Translations under genes and position numbers: made by a program
Shown here: one piece after another, positions 1 to 12,500 of the stretch
Layout of the letters: each line of letters begins with the position of its first letter
How positions within the stretch are numbered: position 1 is the first letter of the stretch
The notes under the pieces: generated by a model
Databases searched by the model: none
What the model saw: only the letters and a program-made list of their open reading frames with translations
Told to the model about the DNA's origin: nothing
From: Macrostomum hystrix
Lineage: Eukaryota; Platyhelminthes; Macrostomidae
Direction: 5' to 3'
Assembly (NCBI GenBank): GCA_950097015.1
Contig: CATNEN010000025.1
Coordinates: forward strand, 5,694,001 to 5,758,000
DNA: 64,000 nt

Positions 1-416
1 GCAACGACACATTTGAGCACCCAGCGCTGGCTAAAGTACACAATCAGCTGTCAGTTCGCAGTTTGCATTATTGTAGGATAGGGCAATAAATATGGCAATA
101 AAAATGCTCAACATTCCTGAACTATTTTGAGTCCCGGAAAAGCGAGGCTTTCCACTCAGTCACTCCACTTTTTCCCCCCAGTTTCGTCAAACAGAGTGGG
201 ATTTCATTGTCGTAGGAGCAGCAGCAGCATCTCAGGGTTGAATGCTTTCTGTTTGTTTGCTATCGTTTTGAGTTCGATTGTTCTACTGGCATTGCTGCAT
301 CATGTTAGGGACTCGGATTTCTCTTTGAATCCAATTCTGCTCAATCTCAGCTGGCAAAATCACCCGATCGCTGTCTCTCGTATTCTAAACGCTTACACCC
401 GCTTAAAATTCCCCAG

Positions 417-1528
417 GTAAATCATAGCCCTTCATTCAGCACAGATTCTCAGCTAGATGTCGACATCAAATCCGCGTTAATCTGGGATACCTTGCGGCTA
501 GTCAACATTGGCGCCATCGACAAGCGCAAAGCGATGGAAGAGGAGCGACGGAAAGCGCGGGACCGCCTGTTTCAACGGGGCAGCCGGCGAGATACCAGGT
601 GACACTGGTCACCTTAACTGACCTAATATAGCCCTGATCAACTGTGAAGCAACCTGCCATTGACACCCGCCTCGCACCCTGCCCCTGATAACATCCACCT
701 CACACTTTGCCTCGAAAACACCCCACCCCACACCCTGTCGCCGATAACACCCCACACCCTGCCTCCGTTAACACCCGCCTCACACACTTTCCCCGATAAC
801 ACCCACCTCACACCCTGTCCACGATAACACCCGCCTCACACCCTGTCCCCGATAACACCCACCTCACGCCCTGTCCCCAATAATACCCGCCTCACACCCT
901 GTCCACGATAACACCCACCTCACGCCCTGTACCCGATAACACACGCCTCCCACCCTGTCCCAGATAACACCCGCCTCACACCCTGTCCCCAATAATACCC
1001 GCCTAACACCCTGTCCCCGATAACACCCACCTCATGCCCTGTCCCCAATAATACCCGCCTCACACCCTGTCCCCAATAATACCCGCCTAACACCCTGTCC
1101 CCGATAACACCCAACCCTCCTAAAGCCCTGGCCGGATCGATTGTTTCCAACTAGTGATCCATGCCATCTTTAAGTCTACCACTATCCGCTAGTCACATTC
1201 TTTCTCTGCCACCCATATCTTTAGAGAGGACTCGGAGCGAGACTCGGCCCAATCAGTTGAAGCTCTCAAGCGCTACGAAGACGCTCATCTGGGCAATTAT
1301 CGTCGGATCTATCCGCCAGAAGACGGCCAGCCGGATCGCTACGAGCGCTACCTCACCCAAGCTGGCTCGATCTATCACGAGACTGCGGCTGCTAGGGCCA
1401 GGGCTGACTGCGCCAGACAGCTCAGACGAGAACTGGAACGAAAATGGGCCGAGGAGCGAGAGATCGCTAGTAGGCAGCAACAACAGCAGCAGCAGACTAG
1501 TAATGCTGTGTCAAAGCGAAAGCCTTTA

Positions 1529-1560
<32 letters not shown>

Positions 1561-2537
1561 AGCCAGACCAGAGAGTCCGACCGACTCATCGTCTGCTGCG
1601 GGGTCGGTGAGAGGCAAAGCGAAGCGGCCAACACCAACCCAGCATACGCCGCCTCTGCCACCGCACCGGTCGCTTCGCATGACTAAACGCGCGGCCACCA
1701 GCTACTCGCTGGCGTCTAGAGAGGTTGGAAAATAAAATATTTAAGTGCCTTCTTCCTACACTACTTATTAAGTAGCGCTTAAAGAAAATAGCTTTTTACT
1801 ACTTTATGAAAACTAACGTTGAGTACTATCTTCAGTACTCTATTAAGTAGTATTTAGTGAGTTCTGTCACGAGTTGCATCTGTATCGAGTGGGATCTGTA
1901 TCAATTGGGATCTGTATAGAGTTGGATCTGTATAGATTGGGATTTGTATAGATTGGGATATGTATAGATTGGAATCTGTATAGTTGAATCTGTGAAACAG
2001 AATGGGGATCCTTGGATATCACTCGACCACTGCCACCGTCGCCGTCGTCAGGCCGCTCGCGAGCGCAGCGAGGCGGAGCTGCAGCAGCGCAGCGCGGCGG
2101 ACACAACCCGGCCGCAGCCGATCCTTGACGAAGAAGAGATCGAGCGCCTCTCTGGTTTGCTCCAGCGTGACAGCCTGCTGAGAAGCATGGGCATCACGGA
2201 GCTGGTCTACCGGATGCTGCACTGCACCCCTGGCACAATGGCCTCGGTTGCTCCGGTAAGCCAGCTACCCGCCCTGGCCAAGACTGCGACTTCATCAACT
2301 GGAGCCAGTATGCGCTCGGCCAGGCTGCAACAGCAGCAGATGGTGATGCTGATGCAGCTGCAGCGGCAGGCGACTGCGCCGGAGCTGCCGGCTGCCACCG
2401 TGTCGGGGTTTGGTCGAAGTGGTCCTGGTAAGAGTCAGAAATCATATAGAATGTTTTGTATAGAGAAGCCTTATAAATTCTAAATCAAATTAAAAATCCA
2501 ATCAAATGCAGACAACCGCGGCGCTACAATAGTCTAT

Positions 2538-2575
<38 letters not shown>

Positions 2576-2897
2576 CTCTAAGTCATCAATCGTTGCAGCC
2601 AGTCGACTTTTTCCAAATCTGACGCATCATCAGCAGCAGCAGCAGCAGCAGGTCCCACCGCAGACGCAAACTGGCGTCCTGCCGCCACAAGCGCAGTTAA
2701 TTCGCAGCTCAGCAGCAGCACCCGCGGTGCCTCTCACCGTCATTTCCGCGCCAGCGCCAGTGGCCTCGAGAGCCACCACGGGCGAACCACAGCAGCAGCA
2801 GCAGCAGCAGCAGCAAATCCAAAGCAGTCGGCCGAAAAAACTGCGCGGAAACAGCGAAAGCTTCGAGCGTCAGGGCACTGAGCTCATTATTCGATGA
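417..2897 (+). CDS. TTLL6/13-like tubulin polyglutamylase, C-terminal part (5' partial)
   Basis: Predicted exons are 417-598, 1225-1723, 2052-2427 and 2512-2897; phases agree at each junction, giving 480 residues to the TGA at 2895-2897. The first exon starts with VNHSPSFSTDSQLD, the end of the ATP-grasp-like TTL catalytic domain, followed by a helical stretch (ALIWDTLRLVNIGAIDKRK) typical of the TTLL6/TTLL13 group. Exon 2 has the basic segment HLGNYRRIYPPEDGQPDRYE, also typical of TTLL post-catalytic regions, and then long Gln runs encoded by CAG. Family members add glutamate side chains to tubulin tails in cilia and the cytoskeleton. The catalytic core lies upstream of the window. The donor after 1723 (GTTGGA) is weak; without that splice the protein would stop at 1733-1735. 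A poly(A) signal AATAAA lies at 3004-3009. The family is fairly sure; the exact paralogue is not. Confidence 0.72.
660..1115. repeat. 28-bp minisatellite in TTLL intron
   Basis: About 16 copies of a unit containing CACCCTGTCCCCGATAACAC, with variants (AATAATAC for GATAACAC; CGCC or CACC linkers). It fills the first intron of the TTLL model. The reverse-strand open frame here is a repeat translation and not a gene. Confidence 0.9.
1874..1992. repeat. 16-bp minisatellite in TTLL intron
   Basis: Diverged copies of GTATAGATTGGGATCT lie just upstream of the 2051/2052 acceptor. Confidence 0.8.
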
Positions 2898-4868
2898 GCA
2901 TAATTGAAAGCATTTGTCTGATGTAGCTAGATTTTATATTTTTTTAAAGAATTTTTATATTGTTTGCTAAACTCTTTCTTGTTCAAAAAAATATATCTTA
3001 TCTAATAAAATAAAATAATCAAATATATAGTTCTATTATCAACTGAAGAAAAAAATTTTACTTAGTAAATTTTGGTGCATGTGTCTTCAAAAAGTGACGC
3101 TTCGTTTTTTATAATATGCCGCAAGAATAAGATGCTTCAATAAATATTTAGTAAAAAAATTATAGCATACGGCAAAATATGAACTTGAAAAATAAAATAA
3201 AAATGAAATAAACAACTTTTAGTATAAATTTATTTTTACAGAGACAGCGCGTGGTGAGGTGCGCAAGAGTGACGTAAGTCAACAACCCCCCAGGCTTAGC
3301 GAGCCGGTGGGCGGTGCACCCACCCCGGACTATAGGCGGCCGGGGGTTGAGTATGAATGCACCAGAAAACCGCTCTGCGTCCAGGCCTATTGCTATACGT
3401 ATATAGATTGCGCTGGCATATATTGCCTTTGACCATATAGAAACGTTTTCTCAACTCTCAAGCCTTTAAACTTATATTCGTGCTACAATAATTATTTTCT
3501 TTAGCTGCAACAGGCAAATTTAATTTTATGTCGCTCTCAAAAAAATAGCGAAACCACACTGCACTGCTCATGTCGATTAAATCGTTAAGTGTCTGAATTA
3601 ATGCAACGCAGGGTTAGTACTTAGTAGCAGCTACTATTTTATGTTCACGATAATAAAAAGAACTTGATCAAGTATGAGCAATGTAATTTTAACAACCTCA
3701 TTTTAACAAGAATACACAACTGTTCTAAAGGCCTAAATGTTTACAAATATCTTTTTTAGCGCCAAGTAATTGATGAAGTCGTTTTCTGCTAACTTGACCA
3801 GCTTAAAACCAAAAAATATCTACAACTTCTGTAAGGATGCTTTATTTCAACAATGATCTACGAGTATTTCATTGAAAAAACGGGTTGTAGCGTATCTCAC
3901 GACATGAATGAAATGTTAATTAATGTGCTGTCAAGTATTCATTTCACCTCATGCATGTCCTTTATCGGCGCAGTAATTTCGCTGTAAATATGTGGGTTGA
4001 TTAATTGATTTGCTTTGTAACTACTACGATTGGTGTTTACAACTTGTTATTACAGTCTTGCAACTTCAAAACAGGCATATTATACTTGGTTAGCGATTTG
4101 GCAATCAAAATAGTTACAAGATTTTAAAGCACAGCGCTTTTTATGAAAATATTTATTATCTTTTGTCTAAGACTTACATAGACATTCTCTAAGTCTAATA
4201 GACCAAACTTTTGCCATGTAAAATGTAAATTGTTAGATCCCCCTAATGAGAGAGAGAGTAAGATGCAGGCAGTTTTCTCTCTGAAGAAGTTTACTTGAAT
4301 ATCTACAGCTGTGTTTGTGTTTGTACACCTGGAAAGTGTTTTTGTTAAATTTAGCTTTTTAGAGTTTAGATATTTTATTTTTATGATATGATTAAAATAC
4401 AAACCATTGTATTACTCACCTACTGCATTTTGTACATATTTTTTAAGACTAGCTATTGAGATAGCAAACTATTTCAGTATTTATTTGGTTGAACATTGAT
4501 AAAATTGTGCTTTTATTGTTAAGTGGTTAAGGATTGATTTCTTAAAGTACTTAAAGGTGTTTTTAGTTGCCTATGGAGTTGGGTAGGCCTAATGCCCTAG
4601 GCCTAGATATATTTATAATTGAATCAACATTTTGCTAGACATTGCCTATATATATTTGCATTTTATTTTGTATAAAAGCTACAAGAAAGAGAAAAGCATT
4701 TATAAGCTATGTCTTGCTAATTTCTATTAAAATTATATAGTTTTATCTGAAAAACAAATCATAATTTTCTAATAGCAGAACTTCTTAACTCCAATTAAGA
4801 ATTACACCATAAAACATTATGGAAGGTCAGTACTAGTGTAAAAACAATTTTTTTCCAATTCTTTGCAG
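2898..4868. other. Intergenic stretch with a possible 5' non-coding exon and GC hairpin
   Basis: Mostly AT-rich with no coding signal. One GC-rich island at 3241-3410 stands out. The segment 3242-3273 is preceded by TTTTTACAG and followed by a canonical donor GTAAGT at 3274, so it may be a non-coding first exon of the rabaptin-like gene. Immediately after it lies a nested hairpin: CAACCCCC at 3283-3290 pairs with GGGGGTTG at 3342-3349, and CCGGTGGG pairs with CCCACCCCGG inside it. Confidence 0.4.
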
Positions 4869-4885
4869 GGAATTCTGATTCTCTA

Positions 4886-7800
4886 ATGGATCTTAATCAG
4901 CCACAAGAAGTTGGTGTTACTGAAGCGGTGACATCATTGCCACCTCTATCAACCGCACAATTATCATCCTCATGTCCTAATTTAATTTTGTGTCTAGACA
5001 ATGCTACAGTCGGTTGTGATGGTAGTGTTGACTGTCCTAAACGAAAAAGGCGACAATCTGTAGGTGATGGCAATGCTTCTGGGCAGCCTATATTTGGTAA
5101 GCTGAACTCAAAATTCATTCTTACAATAATAGTTCCATCTATACTTAATACTTATGCCTTAATCGGTCATTTGGTTTGGGAGCTATCGTGAAGTAGGCTT
5201 TCTCCAGGGAGAAAATAGTGTGATCTTTCTACTGTTAAGGCCTATAAGTCTATTTGTAACTAACTACATTGTACTGCTTTTAACTGGAGAATTTCAAATG
5301 GAGTATAGAAATTTTAAAGTTAAGTTTCACCCTGAACCGATTGACTCCTAAACTGCATATATCTCTTATGCACTAGTCCAGAGAATAGGTGTTTAGCGTG
5401 GAGTTGTCTCCCCAGTTTCTAGATTCAGAGCTTTGCCCGCCTCGCTGCCACCCCGATTCTCCGCTAGTTGCCGCAGCCACCGCAGCCCGCTGCCAGATGT
5501 GTCAGAGCTGGCGCTCCGAGGTTCGACGCCTCCGCGCCGCCCAGCGCCAAGCCGAAGCCGCCGCAGCGGCCGAAGCTGCCAGTCGTCAGCGCGAAGCCAA
5601 TCGGGCAGCTGAACTAGCCGACGCTCTGGAACGCTTAGACACCGCGTGTCGTCGTTCCGACGCTGCTCACGTTGAAAAACTCGACGATCTCAGCAAGCAG
5701 CTGTCCGAGGCGTCTGGCCGAGTAAATCAGCTGCGCGACCGCCTGGAATCCTGCCGCTCCAGCCTCGGCGATCAGCTCTCCTGCCTAATTCGCGATCGAG
5801 ACCAGCTGCAGGACGGCATCGACCAGCTGCAGGGCTGGTACGACGACCTTCTGGCAGCCGGGCGCGACTCGGCCGACAGCCTACGACAGGACCTGCTGGA
5901 GGGCATTCCGGCAGCGGCAGACGAGTTGCAGGCCAGTTACATGTTCTCTTCGGTTTAAATCCCCCTATAATAATAGTAATATTAATAAGAATCATTGATT
6001 ACACCTGCCCCAATTGGGCCCGATATGCAGGCGAAAGCACAGTCTCAGCTATTGCGCAGCGCATCTGAGGGCTGTGTACGGCTGTTCAGTCCATGGACTG
6101 GGGAGACGTACCCTCAATTACTCCAGCTAATGCTGGTATACCCGTTTAACAGCTTTGTGAACTGAAGCAATGCAGAGTTAAGTCTCTTGCTAAAAGACAC
6201 AAATAGTTTCAGCAGAGTCGGGAATCGAACCCCCGACCTTTAAATCGTGATTCCGACGCTTTAACCACCTGGCTACAACCTCTTATGTAAGGTATTAAAC
6301 TTACAGTATTGAATATATCCCTATACAGTTAAGTTAATCCCATCTGAAGATATCCCATAGAATCAGCTTATTCCTGTCCTTATTTTATGTTATATTTTTG
6401 CTGAATATATTTTTCGCGCCTTACTATGAGTAGGATAATAAGGACGTTAACAATTTAATTTTCCGTATTCGCCAACTGCAGGTCCTAGTGCTAAAGTTGA
6501 AGGAGGATCTCATTGCCGAGCGCGTCACCCGGGAGCACCTGGAGCGCCGCTATCAATCCGAGGCTGAGTTCGAGCGCCGTAAACTGCTCAGCGAATCCGA
6601 GCAGCTGCGCCAGACCGAAGAGTGCCTACAGACCGAGACGGACAGATGCGACCGGCTCCGCTCCGAGCTGGCCAGGGAGCGCGGCGCCAAGGAGGCGGCC
6701 CAGGCCCAGCTGGCCAACCTGCAGGAGAAGTCGCGCGAGGTGGCCGCCAACCTGAGGTCAAGCGAGGCCGAGCTCAAGGCCAGGGCGGGCCGGCTTGAGG
6801 CCGACAATGCGGAGCTGCGGCACCGGGTTACCTGCCTGCAGGTGGGTTTGGGATGGCAGAATGCTCGAGTGGGGAATGGGATAATTCTGGAGTGGGGAAT
6901 GGAATAATGCTAATGTGGGGAATGGGATAATGCTAGTGTATGGGGAATGGGATAATGCTAGTGTATGGGGAATGGGATAATGCTAATGTGGGGAATGGGA
7001 TAATGCTAGTGTATGGGGAATGGGATAACGCTAGTGTATGGGGAATGGGATAATGCTAGTGTATGGGGAATGGGATAATGCTAATGTGGGGAATGGGATA
7101 ATGCTAGTGTATGGGGAATGGGATAATGCTAGTGTATGGGGAATGGAATAATGCTAATGTGGGGAATGGGATAATGCTAGTGTATGGGGAATGGGATAAT
7201 ACTGGTGTGGGGAATGGGATAATGCTACAGAGGGGAATGATAATATTCTTTCGCTGAGGAAAGGATTGTAGAGGTGTGGGGAATGGGATAATGCTGGTGT
7301 GGGGAATAGGATAATTCTGGAGTGGGGAATGGGATAATGCTGGTGTGGGAAATGGGATAATTCTGGAGTGGAGAATGGGATAATTCTGGAGTGGGGAATG
7401 GGATAATGCTGGTGTGGGAAATGGGATAATTCTGGAGTGGAGAATGGGATAATTCTGGAGTGGGGAATGGGATAATGCTGGAGTGGGGAATGGGATAATT
7501 CTGGAGTGGGGAATGGAATAATGCTAATGTGGGGAATGGGATAATGCTAGTGTATGGGGAATGGGATAATACTGGTATGGGGAATGGGATAATGCTGGTG
7601 TGGGGAATGGGATAATACTGGTGTGGGGAATGGGATAATGCTGCAGAGGGGAATGATAATATTCTTTCGCTGAGGAAAGGATTGTAGAGGTGTAGGGAAT
7701 TGAAAATTTCCGTCATTGGGAATAGAAAAAAAAAGATTTTAGGATATAGAAATAGTGCAAATGATGGGAATAGAATATTGCTGGTGTGGGAATAAAAAGT

Positions 7801-8249
7801 AACGATTTTATAAGTAGGATAACGCTGTTGCTTCGATTATTGTCTGCGTATAGCAATTGAATGGGCAGATTCTGCTAAATCGCATCCTCTATACTCCACT
7901 ATGACTTTAGACTGAGCTGCAGAACTCCGAGAGCGTCCAGAAGGACTTCGTCGAATTGTCCCAATCGCTGCAGGTGCAGCTGGAGAATCTGCGCCTGCAG
8001 GAGAGCCAGGTCCGCTGGCAGTTCCTGGAGGACGCGGCCAATTGCGGCGCCTGCAACCGGCCGCTCAGCCTGTCTGTGAAGCCCCGGCGCTGCCTGCACT
8101 GCGTGAAACTGTTCTGCCACGACTGCACATCCAAGACTGTCAGTTCCGGGCCTAAACAGCGGCTGGCTAATGTCTGCGAGTTCTGTCACACCCTGGTTGT
8201 CAAGGACGCTGTACCGTATTTCAGTGTTCGGGCCCCGCCTCAGAAGTAG
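4886..8249 (+). CDS. RABEP1: Rabaptin-like Rab GTPase-binding effector with C-terminal FYVE-type zinc finger
   Basis: Predicted exons are 4886-5096, 5423-5955, 6482-6841 and 7911-8249 (480 residues), with phases matching throughout. Exons 2 and 3 encode long heptad-rich coiled coils. The last exon reads SVQKDFVELSQSLQVQLENL, a strong match to the Rab5-binding C-terminal coil of rabaptins. It ends in eight cysteines spaced C-x2-C-x13-C-x2-C-x4-C-x2-C-x16-C-x2-C, a FYVE-related finger found in invertebrate rabaptin relatives and absent from human RABEP1. The expected role is as a Rab5/Rab4 effector on early endosomes. The protein is shorter than human RABEP1 (862 aa). The ATG lies 17 nt after an acceptor (CTTTGCAG, 4861-4868), so the 5' UTR is spliced in cis or trans. 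The exon 2 donor (GTTTAA) is weak and abuts a SINE. The N-terminal exon is poorly conserved and least certain. Confidence 0.78.
5960..6280 (-). mobile_element. tRNA-derived SINE, family A (near-complete copy)
   Basis: On the minus strand the head has an A-box-like TAGCCAGGTGG and a perfect B box GGTTCGATTCC. The body follows (GTCTTTTAGCAAGAGACTTA, and GTCCATGGACTGAACAGCCG), then a tail of TAT/TTA repeats at 5960-6000. Related pieces occur at 18265, 25110, 30460, 53140 and 55970. It sits in intron 2 of the rabaptin-like gene. Confidence 0.75.
6880..7700. repeat. 23-25-bp minisatellite in rabaptin intron
   Basis: About 35 copies of GGGGAATGGGATAATGCT plus a short variable spacer (AGTGTAT, GGTGT, AATGT). 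A roughly 60-bp side motif (ATGATAATATTCTTTCGCTG) appears twice, at 7225 and 7645, marking an internal duplication of the array. Confidence 0.9.
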
Positions 8250-8289
8250 AAAGCTGATAATTTTGCCCATTCTAGATCATCTAGCATCA

Positions 8290-8710
8290 CAGCAATCACC
8301 TTAGCAACAAAGTACATCACCTTAGCAACAAAGTACATTACCTTAGCAACAAAGTACATCACCTTAGCAACAAAGTACATTACCTTAGCAACAAAGTTCA
8401 TCACCTTAGCAACAAAGTACATCTCCTTAGCAACAAATTTCATCACCTTAGCAACAATGTGCTTCACCTTAGCAACAATGTGCTTCACCTTAGCAACAAT
8501 GTGCTTCACCTTAGCAACAAAGTACATCACCTTAGCAACCAATTACACCACCTTAGCAACAAAGTTCATCACCTTGGCAACAAAGTACATTACCTTAGCA
8601 ACAAAGTACATCACCTTAGCAACAAAGTTCATCACCTTAGCAACAATGTGCTTCACCTTAGCGATAATGTGCATCACCTTAGCAACAAAGTACATCTCCT
8701 TAGCAACAGT
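8290..8710. repeat. 21-bp minisatellite downstream of rabaptin stop
   Basis: About 20 copies of ACCTTAGCAACAAAGTACAT starting about 40 bp after the rabaptin stop codon, probably within its 3' UTR. Because the unit is a multiple of three, it leaves open frames on both strands; these are not genes. Confidence 0.9.
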
Positions 8711-8719
8711 ATTCATACC

Positions 8720-9573
8720 ATTATAACGGAATACCCCAACTTTGGCAACGGGTATCACTGGTAGCAACAAAGATAAGCAGCAGTGTAACAAACTTACTAC
8801 CGTATTAATAGCAGTGTTCTATATCTGTCTAGTTTTGTGTTATAGCTAGAATAGCATTCCATAAGGTAACGTGCACAAGTAATATTTGAGTGTCCACTAT
8901 GAGCCTGCATTCGCATACTTTTGAATCTACGAGTTTGCTGCTTATTTTTCATTTGTGATTTTTTCTGCATTTTTTCTTCTGACCAGATGCAAAAAATTCA
9001 TGACCGTATCTATATGCCCTCTTCAACTTTGTTGCACACAGTTTTTTAATTATATCCAGATTTATTTATCTTAACAATTTAGTCTATTTAAATTTGTACT
9101 TTGCTTTCAACTCTACTCATAGTAGTTTTATTGCTTACACTCGCATAAACTTGTTTGCTACTTCTTATTTCTCTCTTGTGTCAGTGGCGTGTGAAAGTAA
9201 CAAATTTAGCCCTTAGCAATTTTCTAGATTTTTTACTTCAATGTTGTGCTCAAATATGGTTTGCACTGAATTTCGCGCACAGAAGTGTCTCCTTGCAACG
9301 GATCTTAATTGTCTTAGCATCGAGAATTATATGCATTATGTTATCACTTCGAGCGATGTCTTGTCGTTCTTAGCACGCCACAGTATTGTTATCGTCTTTT
9401 ATATTAGCTTTTTTGTACACAATTGTACCACGCGTTAGTAAACAAGGGCAGGTGTAAATCACAGCCTTTTTATGTATTTTTTTCCTATGAATAAATATTC
9501 TTCATGCTATTACAAATACAAAACTGTTTTTATCTTTTCATTGTTAAGCGCTACTTCGCATAGGAGTACGTTA
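8720..9573. other. Unassigned AT-rich stretch, possible long 3' UTR
   Basis: No coding exon, RNA gene or clear repeat is seen. An AATAAA at 9490-9495 could end a long rabaptin transcript. Confidence 0.4.
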
Positions 9574-12500
9574 GAATTATCTCTTATTACAATTTTATGT
9601 CTTGTGCTTCGTGTCGGATTTGATTGAAAATCTTTTCCTGATTCTTAAGCTCTTCTTTAGCTTCGCCTCCGATGAGGTTTCAACCAAGATGAACTTTCGC
9701 CTGACCTGAACTTTCGCCTCCCAGGGATCTTCAACCACTTGTACCTCGGGGAGAGACAGGAGATAGATACGACTGGGAGAGCAGAGTGGTTACACTAAAT
9801 AGACAGATATGACAGGGAAGCGATGAGACACGGGAGAGATAAGAAATGGGAGAGATGAGACACGGGAAAGATAAGATATGGGAGAGATGAGACACGGGAG
9901 AGATGAGACAGGGGAGAGATGAGACATGGAAGAGATAAGACACGAGAAAGATGAGACATGGAAGAGATGAGACACGGAAGAGATGAGACATGGAAGAGAT
10001 GAGACATGGAAGAGATGAGACACGGGAGAAATGAGACAGGGATGCGACAAGACAAAAAAGAGATAAGACATGGAAGAGATGTGACACGGGAGAGATGGAA
10101 CATGGAAGAGATGAGACATGGAAGAGATGAAACACGGGAGAGATAAGACATGGAAGAGATGAGACGCGGGAAAGATAAGATATGGAAGAGATGTGACACG
10201 GGAGAGATGGAACATGGAAGAGATGAGACATGGAAGAGATGAAACACGGGAGAGATAAGACATGGAAGAGATGAGACGCGGGAAAGTCCATCTCTCATGG
10301 AAGAGATGAGACATGGAAAAGATAAGACACGGGAGAGATGAGACATGGAAGAGATAAGACACGGGAAAGATGAGACATGAAAGAGATGAAACACGGGAGA
10401 AATGAGACAGGGGAGAGATGAGACACGGGAGAGATGAGACATGGAAGTGATGAGACACGGGAGAGATGAGACAGGGGAGAGATGAGACAGGGGAGAGATG
10501 AGACACGGAAGAGATGAGACACGGGAGAGATAAGACATGGAAGAGATAAGACATGGAAGAGATGAGACACGGGAGAAATGAGACAGGGATGCGACAAGAC
10601 AAAAAAGAGATAAGGCATGGAAGAGATGTGACTCGGGAGAGATATGACAGGGAAGAGATGAGACACGAGATAGATGGAACATGGAAGAGATGAGACATGG
10701 AAGAGATGAGACACGGGAGAGATGAGACACGGGAGAGACGGAACATGGAAAAGATGAGACATGGAAGAGATGAGACAGGGGAGAGATGGAACATGGAAGA
10801 GATGAGACATGGACGAGATGAGACACGGGAGAGATGAGACATGGAAGAGATGAGACGCGGAAAAGATGAGACATGGAAGAGATGTGACTCGGGAGAGATA
10901 TGACAGGGAAGAGATGAGACACGAGATAGATGGAACATGGAAGATATGAGACATGGAAGAGATGAGACACGGGAGAGATGAGACACGGGAGAGATAAGAC
11001 ATGGAAGAGATGAGACACGGGAGAGATGAGACACGGGAATTATCTCTTATTACAATTTTATGTCTTGTGCTTCGTGTCGGATTTGATTGAAAATCTTTTC
11101 CTGATTCTTAAGCTCTTCTTTAGCTTCGCCTCCGATGAGGTTTCAACCAAGATGAACTTTCGCCTGACCTGAACTTTCGCCTCCCAGGGATCTTCAACCA
11201 CTTGTACCTCGGGGAGAGACAGGAGATAGATACGACTGGGAGAGCAGAGTGGTTACACTAAATAGACAGATATGACAGGGAAGCGATGAGACACGGGAGA
11301 GATAAGAAATGGGAGAGATGAGACACGGGAAAGATAAGATATGGGAGAGATGAGACACGGGAGAGATGAGACAGGGGAGAGATGAGACATGGAAGAGATA
11401 AGACACGAGAAAGATGAGACATGGAAGAGATGTGACACGGGAGAGATGGAACATGGAAGAGATGAGACATGGAAGAGATGAAACACGGGAGAGATAAGAC
11501 ATGGAAGAGATGAGACGCGGGAAAGTCCATCTCTCATGGAAGAGATGAGACATGGAAAAGATAAGACACGGGAGAGATGAGACATGGAAGAGATAAGACA
11601 CGGGAAAGATGAGACATGGAAGAGATGAAACACGGGAGAAATGAGACAGGGGAGAGATGAGACACGGGAGAGATGAGACATGGAAGTGATGAGACACGGG
11701 AGAGATGAGACAGGGGAGAGATGAGACAGGGTAGAGATGAGACACGGAAGAGATGAGACACGGGAGAGATAAGACATGAAAGAGATAAGACATGGAAGAG
11801 ATGAGACACGGGAGAAATGAGACAGGGATGCGACAAGACAAAAAAGAGATAAGACATGGAAGAGATGTGACTCGGGAGAGATATGACAGGGAAGAGATGA
11901 GACACGAGATAGATGGAACATGGAAGAGATGAGACATGGAAGAGATGAGACACGGGAGAGATGAGACACGGGAGAGATAAGACATGGAAGAGATGAGACA
12001 CGGGAGAGATGAGACACGGGAGAGACGGAACATGGAAAAGATGAGACATGGAAGAGATGAGACAGGGGAGAGATGGAACATGGAAGAGATGAGACATGGA
12101 AGAGATGAGACACGGGAGAGATGAGACATGGAAGAGATGAGACGCGGGAAAGATGAGACATGGAAGAGATGTGACACGGGAGAGATATGACAGGGAAGAG
12201 ATGAGACACGAGATAGATGGAACATGGAAGAGATGAGACAGGGAAGAGATGAGACACGGGAGAGATGAGACATGGAAGAGATGAAACACGGGAGAGATAA
12301 GACATGGAAGAGATGAGACACGGGAAAGATGAGACACGGGAGAGATAAGACATAGAAGAGATGAGACATGGAAGAGATGAGACACGGGAAAGATGAGATA
12401 CGGGAGAGATAAGACATGGAAGAGATGAGACAGGGGAGAGATGAGACAGGAGAGAGATGAGACAGGGGAGAGATGAGACACGGGAGAGATGAGACAGGGA

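Noticed and set aside
1375-1698. Poly-Cys antisense frames (also 43006-43230 and 43927-44145)
   Set aside because: Antisense translation of CAG/polyQ tracts in real exons.
3242-3420. Spliced-leader RNA gene
   Set aside because: Donor and hairpins fit, but no Sm-binding site and no tandem copies were seen; kept only as a structured-RNA possibility.
6200-6280. tRNA gene on the minus strand (also at 25215-25275 and 56010-56075)
   Set aside because: A and B boxes are tRNA-like but the stems do not form a full cloverleaf and the sequence continues into a repeated body; SINE heads.
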